Source of the DNA: Pirellulales bacterium
GTDB taxonomy: Bacteria; Planctomycetota; Planctomycetia; Pirellulales; Thermoguttaceae
Assembly: GCA_016928165.1 (NCBI GenBank)
Contig: JAFGLH010000167.1
Location: 1 to 36,085 of the forward strand
DNA length: 36,085 nt
Direction: 5' to 3'
Positions 15,114 to 22,942 of this stretch are shown here, one piece after another; position 1 is the first letter of the stretch; each line of letters starts with the position of its first letter. A program made the position numbers and the translations under genes. Under the pieces are notes generated by a model. That model saw nothing but the letters and a program-made list of their open reading frames with translations, did not search any database and was not told the origin of the DNA.

Positions 15114-16034
15114 ATGGTATACCGAGTAACCCTCATTGCGGCGATCTTCCTGGTCTTCGCGGGGAGCATCCTGGCGAACAAGCAGTTCGGCGAACGGCTC
15201 AGGCCGGAGTCCACTCCCCGTTGGGAGTGTCGTCGAATAGTGTCGATGGCCCCCGGCGTTACCGAAACCCTTTACGCCCTGGGGCTAGGCGACCGCGTGG
15301 TGGGAGTAACCCGATATTGCGATTATCCGCCGGAGGTTAAAGAGAAAGCCCGCGTCGGCGGATTCCTCGATCCGAACCTGGAGGCCATCGTTGTCTTGAA
15401 GCCGGACCTTGTAGTCCTTCTTGAGGAGCAGGCGGAATTGGCGGCCGTGCTCGCAAAGCTTGAACTGGAAACGCTCGTCGTCAACCACCAGACGATCGAC
15501 GGGGTGATCGACTCGTTCAGGACGATCGGCCGTCGGTGCGGCAAAGGTTCGCAAGGCAGGCAACTGGCCCGGCGGTTCGAGCAACGCTTGCGAAAAATCC
15601 GCGCGGCGACCGACGGATTGCCGCGGCCGAGAGTGTTGTTCGTGCTCGATCGCGCGTACCATACCGGGCGTTTGACGGACGTCTACGTCGCCGGCGCCGA
15701 CGAGTATTTCGACGCGATCGTCGAATTGGCCGGCGGCCGGAACGCCTGCCGGGTGCGGACGGTGCGGAACCCGGTCCTCTCGGCGGAAGGAATCATGCGG
15801 CTCGATCCGGAGGTGATCGTCGATTTGGCGCGGACCGACGCGCTCGAGAAACGCGATCCGCGGTCGATCAGCGCCGATTGGCGGTCGCTGTCGAGAGTCA
15901 AGGCGGTACGAGACGGACGATTGTTGGTTTTCGACAAGGCTTATGCGGGCGTTCCCGGCCCGAGGATCATTCAGCTTGTGGAAGACCTGGCGCGAGAGTT
16001 GCATCCCGAGGCGGAGTGGGAAAAAGTGGATTGA
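15114..16034 (+). CDS. ABC transporter substrate-binding protein, BtuF/FepB type
   Basis: A 306-residue periplasmic binding protein of the class III (vitamin B12/iron chelate) type. An N-terminal hydrophobic stretch (VYRVTLIAAIFLVFAGSILA) acts as signal or anchor; no lipobox cysteine is seen. The fold markers are RRIVSMAPGVTETLYALGLGDRVVGVT, YCDYPPEVKEKARVGGFLDP, LEAIVVLKPDLVVL and, late in the protein, LDPEVIVDLA. The YCDYPPE segment is like BtuF (YSDYPP in E. coli), which favours cobalamin, but siderophore or heme uptake cannot be excluded. The gene starts an operon with the ATPase and permease (gaps 25 bp, then an overlap). No Shine-Dalgarno site precedes the ATG, and no cobalamin riboswitch was seen upstream. 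Confidence 0.87.
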   Translation: MVYRVTLIAAIFLVFAGSILANKQFGERLRPESTPRWECRRIVSMAPGVTETLYALGLGDRVVGVTRYCDYPPEVKEKARVGGFLDPNLEAIVVLKPDLVVLLEEQAELAAVLAKLELETLVVNHQTIDGVIDSFRTIGRRCGKGSQGRQLARRFEQRLRKIRAATDGLPRPRVLFVLDRAYHTGRLTDVYVAGADEYFDAIVELAGGRNACRVRTVRNPVLSAEGIMRLDPEVIVDLARTDALEKRDPRSISADWRSLSRVKAVRDGRLLVFDKAYAGVPGPRIIQLVEDLARELHPEAEWEKVD

Positions 16035-16059
16035 GCGCTGTACTGCGATACCGCAACTA

Positions 16060-16917
16060 ATGCGAAATTTAAACACCAACGTCGTGCTCGAGGCCCGCAA
16101 GTTTTCCTGCCGGATAGCGGGCAAGCCGGTGCTGCGCGAGATTACGCTCCAGATTCGCCGCGGCGAATACGTTTCGATCGTCGGCCCCAACGGCGCGGGC
16201 AAGACCACGCTGCTGAGGGCCTTCGACCGCATGCTGACCGGCGAAATCTCCGGCGAGTTGGACATTTGCGGAATGTCTTGGGAGGAGTGGAAGCAATCCG
16301 ACCTGGCGAAGCTGGCCGCGTTGGTCCCTCAGGCGGACAGCCGCGTAATTCCCTTTACCGTCGAGCAATTCTTGTTGATGTGTCGCTATCCGTACATGAG
16401 TCCGTTCGCCACGGTGAATCCGAACGACCGCAAGGTGGTGCATGAGGCGATGGTCGGCACCGGCACGACGCCCTTCGCGAAAAGGCGGCTGGACACGCTC
16501 AGCAGCGGCGAGCGGCAGAAGGTCTACATTGCCGCCGCGCTGGCCCAAGGCGCCCACATCTGGCTGCTGGACGAGCCGACCACGTTCCTCGACTACCATC
16601 ATCAGGCCGACATCCTTTCGTTGATTGCGTTGGCGAACAAGGAGTTCGACGTGACGGTGGTGGCCGTGACCCACGATTTGAACCACGCCGTGTTGGAGAG
16701 CGATCGGATAATCGCGTTGCGCGAGGGCAAGTTGGTTTTCTACGGCACACCCGACTTGATTATGAAGCCGGACACGCTCAAGCGAGTATACGGCGATTCG
16801 ATGGTGCTGGTCGACCATCCGAAAGCGGACTTGCCGATGATCGTTCCCCGCATGACGCCCGAACAAGACAAGGAGTTGGCCAAGTGGCGAGCCAAGGCCC
16901 GAGAGAAGATGAAATAG
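16060..16917 (+). CDS. ABC transporter ATP-binding protein, BtuD/FecE type
   Basis: A 285-residue cytoplasmic ATPase that powers the uptake system. Walker A GPNGAGKTTLL (about 47-57), Q-loop LVPQADSR, signature LSSGERQK, Walker B IWLLDEPTTFLD and the switch His in VTHDLNHAV are all intact. The HHQADIL block after Walker B is typical of the cobalamin/iron-chelate class. A charged tail of about 35 residues follows the standard end (MTPEQDKELAKWRAKAREKMK), partly because the gene overlaps the permease start by 34 bases. The start is placed at MRNLNTNVVLEARK, 25 bases after the binding-protein stop; upstream residues in frame belong to the previous gene's shadow. Confidence 0.93.
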   Translation: MRNLNTNVVLEARKFSCRIAGKPVLREITLQIRRGEYVSIVGPNGAGKTTLLRAFDRMLTGEISGELDICGMSWEEWKQSDLAKLAALVPQADSRVIPFTVEQFLLMCRYPYMSPFATVNPNDRKVVHEAMVGTGTTPFAKRRLDTLSSGERQKVYIAAALAQGAHIWLLDEPTTFLDYHHQADILSLIALANKEFDVTVVAVTHDLNHAVLESDRIIALREGKLVFYGTPDLIMKPDTLKRVYGDSMVLVDHPKADLPMIVPRMTPEQDKELAKWRAKAREKMK

Positions 16918-17912
16918 GTCCCGGCTGGACGATCGGCACGATGTTCTGCCTGGCCGCGTTGGCGGTAGCCTGGGCGCCATTTTGGGGGATGGAGCACATT
17001 CCCTTCGACGCGCTGTGGGGCGGCGCGGACGATTCGGCCGCCGACATCCTTTGGAAGATGCGCATACCCCGCGTGCTGTTGTCCTTTCTGGCCGGGTCCG
17101 CCCTGGCCGCCGCCGGCATGGTCTTTCAGGCGCTGTTCCGCAACCCGTTGGCCACTCCGTTTACGCTCGGCGTGGCCAGCGGGGCCTCGCTCGGCGCGGC
17201 CGTCTGCTACCACTGCGGCTGGAGCTTCGCGCTGTTGGGCGTCTCGGCCGTATCGATCAGCGCTTTGCTCGGCGCGGTGCTCTCGATCGTGCTGGTCTAC
17301 GTGCTGACTTCGACCGGCCGGCAAGGTTCCTCCACCGCCACGATGCTTTTGGCCGGGGTGGCCGTCAGCTTCACGTTTTCCAGTTTGATCCTTTTCATGC
17401 AATACATCAGCGATCCGAGCAAGTCTTTCCAAATGCTCCGCTGGGTAATGGGGGGGATGCGAAACGTCGTCGGCTTCTCCGACGTGCTGAACGTTTTCGC
17501 CTTCGTCGTTTCCGGCTGCCTGATCGTCTGGTACCTGTTGCTGGACCTGAACCTGTTGAGCACGGGCGAGGACTTCGCTTTCACTCGCGGCGTGAACGTC
17601 AACCAAGCGAAAGCGATGCTGTTTTTCGCCGTCTCGTTGATGGTCGGCGCGGTGGTGGCCGTATGCGGGCCGATCGGGTTCGTGGGTCTGATGGCGCCGC
17701 ACATCTGCCGGTTGTTGATCGGTCCCGACCACCGCCTCCTCTATCCGGCCGCGCTGCTGTTCGGCGGCGTGCTGCTGGTCGTCTGCGACACGATTTCCCG
17801 CATAATTTTGGCCCCGACGGAGTTGCCGGTTGGAATACTTACCGCCTTGCTGGGCGGACCGTTTTTCCTCTGGCTTTTGTTGGCGCGACGGCGCGATCTG
17901 GGCGTCTTTTAA
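16884..17912 (+). CDS. ABC transporter permease, BtuC/FecCD type
   Basis: A 342-residue inner-membrane permease with about nine to ten helices. The family blocks are present: RIPRVLLSFLAGSALAAAGMVFQ, NPLATPFTLGVASGASLGAA, MLLAGVAVS, WVMGG, and the coupling region CGPIGFVGLMAPHICRLL then LPVGILTALLGGPFFLWLL. The protein dimerises and contacts the ATPase upstream. GTG at 16884 is chosen because AAGGAG lies eight bases before it, and this gives translational coupling with the ATPase (34-bp overlap). An ATG at 16941 would cut into the first helix. Order binding protein-ATPase-permease is compact, with no other gene to name the substrate. Confidence 0.93.
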   Translation: MASQGPREDEIGPGWTIGTMFCLAALAVAWAPFWGMEHIPFDALWGGADDSAADILWKMRIPRVLLSFLAGSALAAAGMVFQALFRNPLATPFTLGVASGASLGAAVCYHCGWSFALLGVSAVSISALLGAVLSIVLVYVLTSTGRQGSSTATMLLAGVAVSFTFSSLILFMQYISDPSKSFQMLRWVMGGMRNVVGFSDVLNVFAFVVSGCLIVWYLLLDLNLLSTGEDFAFTRGVNVNQAKAMLFFAVSLMVGAVVAVCGPIGFVGLMAPHICRLLIGPDHRLLYPAALLFGGVLLVVCDTISRIILAPTELPVGILTALLGGPFFLWLLLARRRDLGVF

Positions 17913-17925
17913 TTCGTGCGGGTGG

Positions 17926-17954
17926 TTGCACGCCCCGGTCGAGCGACCTATAAT
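17926..17954 (+). promoter_or_regulatory. Sigma70-type promoter for the Tyr/Pro-rich secreted protein
   Basis: TTGCAC (17926-17931), a 17-base spacer and a perfect TATAAT (17949-17954). The start codon follows 74 bases later, with AAAGGAG in the leader. Confidence 0.55.
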
Positions 17955-18028
17955 TCAGCATGGGATGTTTGGCGATAAAATGCCATTTGGATCAGTTGTT
18001 CCGGATATTTGCAAAAGGAGTGTCTCGG

Positions 18029-18343
18029 ATGAAAACGCTCATTGCCGCAATGGCCTTGGTCTTACTTTTGCTCGGTTCGAGCGCCTATGGGGCCTGGTGG
18101 GTCCAGCCTACGACCGTCTACTATCCCGGACCGCCGGTCTACGCTTATCCCGCTCCGGTCTACGCCTATCCCGCGCCGGTCTACAGGACTTACCGCGTGC
18201 CCGTGGCGGCACCCTACGCGGTTTACTCGCCGGTGGTTGCCCCGGCGCCGGTTTGGGTCGGCCCGCCGGCCGTAATCGTTCGCGGAAAGGTCTTCATTCC
18301 CGGCCGCCCGATCCGCAACGCCGTCCGCGCGGTGCTGCCGTAA
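18029..18343 (+). CDS. Small secreted Tyr/Pro-rich protein with tandem repeat
   Basis: A 104-residue protein with a signal peptide (MKTLIAAMALVLLLLGSSAYG) and a Tyr/Pro/Val-rich mature part with tandem VYAYPAP units (PVYAYPAPVYAYPAPVY), then VPVAAPYAVYSPVVAPAPVW. The end, AVIVRGKVFIPGRPIRNA, is less repetitive and basic. Such proteins are widespread in Planctomycetota and may be wall or matrix components; this role is inference. AAAGGAG lies nine bases before the ATG at 18029. The first codons MKTLIAAMAL and the aromatic/proline composition resemble the secreted protein at 14540-14830. Confidence 0.8.
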   Translation: MKTLIAAMALVLLLLGSSAYGAWWVQPTTVYYPGPPVYAYPAPVYAYPAPVYRTYRVPVAAPYAVYSPVVAPAPVWVGPPAVIVRGKVFIPGRPIRNAVRAVLP

Positions 18344-18368
18344 AGTAGAAGTTAGTGAGCGGGGGCCA

Positions 18369-18415
18369 GGGGTTGGGGGTTGAATGGGTTGGGGCGACGG
18401 TTGAACCGCCGCCCC
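18369..18415. repeat. G-tract with quadruplex pattern followed by a hairpin
   Basis: Runs GGGG-TT-GGGGG-TTGAAT-GGG-TT-GGGG (18369-18394) fit a G-quadruplex pattern. GGGGCGACGG and CCGCCGCCCC (18391-18415) form a hairpin with one mismatch. It lies between the Tyr/Pro-rich gene and the HEAT/TPR gene and might end or pause transcription. Confidence 0.45.
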
Positions 18416-18437
18416 GTCGGCGTTGAATTCTTTCGAC

Positions 18438-20243
18438 ATGAGCACGATCTTTTCATCCATTGTCGCGAGGTTGTTTTGCACGTCGATCGCAGCCGCGCTG
18501 TGCGCACCAATCTCTTTTTGTTGTGCCGGGGAAGCACCCGCGCCGAAGGCCAAGGAAGAATTCTCGACGGTCGATCGCATCGACAAATTGGTTCGTCAAC
18601 TGGGCGACGACGACTATCACGTGCGACAACGTGCCCAGGATGAGCTTGCGAGGATGGGATTCGAGGCCTTCGAGGCGCTCGACGCCGCCTCGGACCACGC
18701 GGACCCGGAAATTGCATCGCGGGCAAGATATTTGCTTCGTCTAATGCGGGTGGAGTGGATTGCGAGCGACGATCCGCCGGAAGTCAAGCAGTGTTTGGAG
18801 CACTACGAATTAGTGGACGCCGAGGGCCGGGAATTGCGGATGCGGGCGCTTGCCCGCTTGCCCGACGGGTTGGGGATTCACGCCCTTTGCCGGCTGGTCC
18901 GGTTCGAGAAATCGCCGCCTCTGTCCAAGGCGGCGGCGACGGCCTTTTTGGCGCGGGTCAAAGCGGAGCCGCCAAAACCCGAGGAGGTGAAAGCAATCCG
19001 CCAGAAGCTGCAAAAGTGCAAACGCCCGGCCGCCGTCTGGCTGCTCGCCTGGACCCGGTTGACGGATAAAGCCGACGCGAGAATGGCCAAGTGGTCGAAG
19101 TTCATCGAGGACGAGCACGCGGTGTTGCAGCGGGACCCCAAGGAATCCAGCCCGCAGGTCGTCTCCGGCTTGATCCGCTTTCAGGTGGAGTGGCTGACTA
19201 GACTGGGCAGGAGCGAGGAAGCCGCGGAGGTGGTTCGCCGCTTGGTGCAGTTGGAAAAAGGCGAGCCGGAATCGCTGGCCGAGTTGCTCGATTGGCTGAT
19301 CGAGCGGAAGGCCTGGCGGGCGGTGGACGATTTATTCGGGCGCTTCTCGCCGCAGTTTGCCGTCAATTCCGAACTGCTTTACATGTGCGCCGAGGCCTAC
19401 GCCGCCCAAGGCGATAAAAATCGAGCCGATCAATACGCCGACAGGGCAAGCAAATTGAATCCCGGAAACCAGACCGGCCAATTGTATAAGCACGTGCAAA
19501 CGGCTTTTTTTCTCCGTAACCGAGGGCTGTTCGATTGGGCCCGACGCGAGTTCGAACACGCGATCGAGCATAGCGGCCAAGAGGCCGGATTGACGGTGAT
19601 CGCCTGCATGTATTTGGCGGAGATGCTCCACGACCGGAACGAAAACCTCGAAGCCGCCGGCGTGTTGCAAAAGCTGGTCCAGAAAATCGACGCCGGCAAG
19701 GTGGATATGGCCAAACTCCACAACGACAATCCCAAGGAACTTCGTTCCCAGATGCACTACTTTTTCGCCTGCCACTGGGAAGCGAGCCAAGACGCGGCAA
19801 AACAACGCGCGGCGCTGGAGAAAGCGCTGGAGGCGGACCCCGAAAACATCGACGCCCTGATCGCCGCCCACCGGCTCCCCGAAAAGTCGAAGGAGTTCGG
19901 GGAAAAGGTGGCCGGCGAGATCGAGAAACTCAGCCGCCAGTTTCAGGAGTTAATCGACGAAAACCCCGAGAACGCCGTGGGCTACAACCAGTACGCCTGG
20001 CTGGCGGGCAACACCGGCGGCGACCTCGACAAAGCCCTGAAGTATTCGCTCAAGTCGCTGGAACTGGAACCGGAGCAGGGCGGATACTACGACACCCTGG
20101 CGCACGTCTACTTCGCCAAGGGAGACTACGAAAACGCCGTCAAGAGTCAGACCAAGGCCGTGGAGTTGGACCCTCATTCGGGCGTTATTCGTCGAAAACT
20201 CGACCTGTTCCGCGCCAAACTGAAGGAGACGAAGGAACGGTGA
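18438..20243 (+). CDS. Exported HEAT- and TPR-repeat protein
   Basis: A 601-residue protein with an N-terminal signal or anchor (STIFSSIVARLFCTSIAAALCA). Residues about 45-105 form HEAT-like helices (LVRQLGDDDYHVRQRAQDELARMG). The C-terminal half is TPR: AEAYAAQGDKNRADQYADRASKLNP, KALEADPENIDALIAA, YNQYAWLAGNTGGDLDKALKYSLKSLELEP and YYDTLAHVYFAKGDYENAVKSQTKAVELDP. It is probably a periplasmic scaffold; partners are unknown. The start at ATG 18438 is chosen over a TTG at 18423. The stop overlaps the GTG start of the next gene by four bases, so the two are translationally coupled. Confidence 0.83.
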   Translation: MSTIFSSIVARLFCTSIAAALCAPISFCCAGEAPAPKAKEEFSTVDRIDKLVRQLGDDDYHVRQRAQDELARMGFEAFEALDAASDHADPEIASRARYLLRLMRVEWIASDDPPEVKQCLEHYELVDAEGRELRMRALARLPDGLGIHALCRLVRFEKSPPLSKAAATAFLARVKAEPPKPEEVKAIRQKLQKCKRPAAVWLLAWTRLTDKADARMAKWSKFIEDEHAVLQRDPKESSPQVVSGLIRFQVEWLTRLGRSEEAAEVVRRLVQLEKGEPESLAELLDWLIERKAWRAVDDLFGRFSPQFAVNSELLYMCAEAYAAQGDKNRADQYADRASKLNPGNQTGQLYKHVQTAFFLRNRGLFDWARREFEHAIEHSGQEAGLTVIACMYLAEMLHDRNENLEAAGVLQKLVQKIDAGKVDMAKLHNDNPKELRSQMHYFFACHWEASQDAAKQRAALEKALEADPENIDALIAAHRLPEKSKEFGEKVAGEIEKLSRQFQELIDENPENAVGYNQYAWLAGNTGGDLDKALKYSLKSLELEPEQGGYYDTLAHVYFAKGDYENAVKSQTKAVELDPHSGVIRRKLDLFRAKLKETKER

Positions 20244-21136
20244 AGTCTCTCGTTGCAGGCGGGACGGAACTCTTCTACGAGGACCACGGCGACGGCCCGC
20301 CACTGCTGCTGGTCCACGGTTTTCCCCTGGACCACTCGATGTGGTCGGGACTGATGGGAAAAGGGAACGGTTCCCATTTGCCGGAACGGCCAGAAGGGCG
20401 CTTCGCACAAAAGGAGACCGACCCCTTTCGTCATCGGATCATCGCTCCCGATCTGCGCGGCTTCGGCCGCAGCCCCGCCGCCGGCGAGACGGTCGCCATG
20501 GAACGCTTCGCCGACGACCTGGCCGGTCTGCTCGACGCGCTGCGGATCGACGAGCCGGTGATTTTCTGCGGGTTGTCGATGGGGGGATACATAGCGCTGC
20601 AATTTTGGCGAAAACATCGCCAGCGATTGCGGGGGCTGGTCCTCTGCGATACCCGCGCCGCGGCCGACTCGCCCGAGGCCGCCGAAGCGCGGGGACTAAT
20701 GGCCGAGCGCTTGCTCCGCGAGGGAATGGAGCCAATGGTCGAAACCACGTTGACCAGGCTGGTCGCCGAATCGACGCGAAAAGGCAGGCCTCGATTGCTG
20801 GAGGAGTTGCGCCGGGTGATGGCGGCGACGGACCCGCGGGGCGCCGCCGCCGCGTTAAGGGGCATGGCCCAGCGGCCCGACATGTCCGATTCGCTCGCCG
20901 AGATCGACTGCCCCGCGCTGTTGATCGTCGGCCGCGAAGACGCGATTACCCCGCCGGCCGAGATGCGCGCCATGTCCGAAGCGATTCGCGACGCGAAATA
21001 CGTGGAAATTCCCGACGCGGGACATTTGTCGCCGCTGGAGAACCCCGCCGCCGTCGCCGCGGCGTTGGACGAGTTCGTCCGCTCTACCGCCGCCGCCGAC
21101 GGACGAACAGCATCCCGGCCAGACCCAGCAGCATGA
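20240..21136 (+). CDS. Alpha/beta hydrolase (3-oxoadipate enol-lactonase-like)
   Basis: A 298-residue soluble hydrolase. The oxyanion block LLLVHGFPLDHSMW, the nucleophile elbow GLSMGGYIAL (Ser about 113), the acid Asp in VGREDAITPP and the His in PDAGHLSPLENP are all present. The family resemblance is to carboxylesterases and enol-lactonases; the substrate is unknown. Residues about 38-65 (GKGNGSHLPERPEGRFAQKE...) are absent from ordinary relatives between MWSGL and HRIIAPDLRGFG, and come from a palindromic repeat. The GTG start overlaps the stop of the HEAT/TPR gene as GTGA; GAAGGAAC lies just before. The 3' end overlaps the convergent subtilase gene by 53 bases. Confidence 0.87.
   Translation: MKSLVAGGTELFYEDHGDGPPLLLVHGFPLDHSMWSGLMGKGNGSHLPERPEGRFAQKETDPFRHRIIAPDLRGFGRSPAAGETVAMERFADDLAGLLDALRIDEPVIFCGLSMGGYIALQFWRKHRQRLRGLVLCDTRAAADSPEAAEARGLMAERLLREGMEPMVETTLTRLVAESTRKGRPRLLEELRRVMAATDPRGAAAALRGMAQRPDMSDSLAEIDCPALLIVGREDAITPPAEMRAMSEAIRDAKYVEIPDAGHLSPLENPAAVAAALDEFVRSTAAADGRTASRPDPAA
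20351..20434. repeat. Repeat inserted in frame in the alpha/beta hydrolase gene
   Basis: GGGAACGG-TTCCCATTTG followed by AAAGGAGACC-GACCCCTTT. The outer parts are imperfect inverted repeats of GGGGAC/GTCCCC flavour, like those in the 1943-2204 element. On the opposite strand it reads FRQMGTVPFS. Confidence 0.55.
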
Positions 21137-22736
21137 CGATCTGGCTCGGCTCGGGCACGACGGTGGCCGACCACGCCAGGCCGTAATACACGTCCGAGAC
21201 GCTTCCGTAGGTCTGTTCGTCGTACAAGACGCGGATGTAGTATTCGCCGGTCTCGGCGATCGTGAAGTACAGGTGCTCGACTGGATTGTAATCGCTTGCC
21301 GAAGTCGCCACCAGCGTGTCGGCGGCGTCGTAGATCTCGATGTCCAGGTCGGCCAGAGCGTTGTCGTAGGTGGTGGCGTAACCGCTTGGGGAGATGTCGA
21401 GCGTCCGATCGCAGAACCAAGACAACGTGACGGAAAAAGTGGTGTCGGCCAACAGCGCGGCGCTGAAGTGATAGTCGTTGGACGCGTTCACCGCGCCGAG
21501 GCGGCCGAAGTCCCAGCCGATCTCCTCGATTGTCCCGCCGCCCAGCCCGTCCGCGTCCTTGGTCCCGGAGAGCAACTGATCGTAAGCGGCGTCCAGGTCC
21601 ATCACTCCGGCGCCGTATTTCCAATCCAACGATTGCGTGGTCGTAACGACTCCGCCGACGGAAGATTGACCGTTGTCCCAGCCGGCCGGCTTGCCGGCCG
21701 AATTCAACAGCACGGACTTGACGACGCGGGAATCGAGCGAATTGGAGTTCAGCCCGTAGTGCTTGCTCGCGCTTTTCAGCAGCGCGACGCCGCCGGCCAC
21801 GATCGGCGCGGCGAAGCTGGTGCCGTCGCCGTAATAATAACTGTCGGTGTCGCTCGGATTGCTTGAATCGTATCCGGCGCCGACGATCCCCACTCCCGGC
21901 GCGCAGATGTCTACGGTTGCCCGAACGCCGGGTATGGTCGTCCCGCCGTAGGAAAAAGTGGACGGCCCGCGGCTGCTGAAACTGGCGATCGTGTCAAAGC
22001 TGTGAGGGTTGCCCATCGCCCCGACCGAAATGGAGTTGTAGCCCGAGGCCGGTCCGCCCACCGAATTGGACGAGGGTCCTTCGTTCCCCGCGGCGCAGAC
22101 CATGGTCGTGGCGGGATTTTCGTAGGCGAACGCGTCGACGATCTTGGTGAGGCTGCTCGTGCCGGACGGGTCCGTGTTGCCGAAACTGCTGTTGATCACG
22201 TCGGCCGTGCCGAAAAAGTGATTGTATACCGCTGCCAAGTCGCGCGAGTCGAAAGTGAAACTGCCGTCGGGATTGATGCTGGAAGCGAACGCGCCCGAGC
22301 GGAGATCGGTCCCCAGCGCGATCCCTTCGCTGAAATAATCGGGCAGAGCGCCCGATGCGTAATTAGCGCTTCCGCCGAGCATCGTGCCGCACATCGTGGC
22401 GTGGTCGTCGTAGCTGCCCAGCGCGGAGTACGGCCCGGTGTATAATTCCGAGACGTGCAGCAGCGCTTCGTGCTGGTCCCAGATATGCCCCCCCTCCACG
22501 TTGGCCGAGATGGTGTCCTGGCCAGTGATGCCGTCGTCGTAAAAACGGCCGGCCCCGAGAAGCGCGCTTACGTTGCCGTAGCTGCTGGAGTTGACGTAGG
22601 ACGCCACGTAGTTCCTTGCGGAATCCGTATTGGTCGGCTCTTCCGCTAAGGCCGCCCCCGCGGACGCCGCAGAGGCCAAAACGAGTGAAATTGCTAGATG
22701 ACGATAAAGCCTTATTACATCAATGAATGCGCTCAT
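21084..22736 (-). CDS. PEP-CTERM subtilisin-like serine protease (S8)
   Basis: A 550-residue exported protease. Signal peptide at 1-31. Catalytic His112 in DDHATMCGTMLGG, oxyanion Asn218 in CAAGNEGPSSN and Ser307 in GTSFAAPIVAGG are visible. At the usual Asp position the sequence reads ISANVEGGHIW, with Glu81 in place of Asp. A C-terminal beta domain (about 400-520, DIEIYDAADTLVATSAS...GEYYIRVLY) resembles pre-peptidase C-terminal domains. The tail is a PEP-CTERM sorting signal: VVPEP, a hydrophobic helix (SQIVMLLGLAGMLFV) and RRRRR, so exosortase should process it. The ATG at 22736 has AAAGGA upstream. Confidence 0.9.
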   Translation of the reverse strand: MSAFIDVIRLYRHLAISLVLASAASAGAALAEEPTNTDSARNYVASYVNSSSYGNVSALLGAGRFYDDGITGQDTISANVEGGHIWDQHEALLHVSELYTGPYSALGSYDDHATMCGTMLGGSANYASGALPDYFSEGIALGTDLRSGAFASSINPDGSFTFDSRDLAAVYNHFFGTADVINSSFGNTDPSGTSSLTKIVDAFAYENPATTMVCAAGNEGPSSNSVGGPASGYNSISVGAMGNPHSFDTIASFSSRGPSTFSYGGTTIPGVRATVDICAPGVGIVGAGYDSSNPSDTDSYYYGDGTSFAAPIVAGGVALLKSASKHYGLNSNSLDSRVVKSVLLNSAGKPAGWDNGQSSVGGVVTTTQSLDWKYGAGVMDLDAAYDQLLSGTKDADGLGGGTIEEIGWDFGRLGAVNASNDYHFSAALLADTTFSVTLSWFCDRTLDISPSGYATTYDNALADLDIEIYDAADTLVATSASDYNPVEHLYFTIAETGEYYIRVLYDEQTYGSVSDVYYGLAWSATVVPEPSQIVMLLGLAGMLFVRRRRR

Positions 22737-22804
22737 GGCGGTTCCTTTGTTGCGTACGTGTTGCCTTACGGAGCAACTATCGCCCCTACACAGCTTACCC
22801 AAGG

Positions 22805-22833
22805 GGTATATGCCTTATAATCCATACTGTCAA
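22805..22833 (-). promoter_or_regulatory. Sigma70-type promoter for the PEP-CTERM subtilase
   Basis: A perfect TTGACA (22828-22833), a 17-base spacer and TATACC (22805-22810) on the minus strand. The expected leader is about 60 bases to the ATG at 22736. Confidence 0.6.
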
Positions 22834-22878
22834 TGCGCCCTTAGTCTAACCCCCATAAATGAAAAAGTAAAGAGCTAG

Positions 22879-22917
22879 TTTGCGGGGTTTTGCGGAACGG
22901 CGCAAAGCCGCAAATAT
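22879..22917. repeat. Hairpin region downstream of uxaC
   Basis: TTTGCGG (22879-22885) can pair with CCGCAAA downstream, and TTTGCG (22889-22894) with CGCAAA (22901-22906). No U-run follows on the minus strand, so a terminator role is uncertain. Confidence 0.35.
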
Positions 22918-22942
22918 TTCACACTCGCCCCCCCTCATGGGA

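Noticed and set aside
22879-22917. Terminator for uxaC or the subtilase promoter region hairpin
   Set aside because: It can fold but has no U-run on either strand, so it is recorded only as a hairpin of unknown role.
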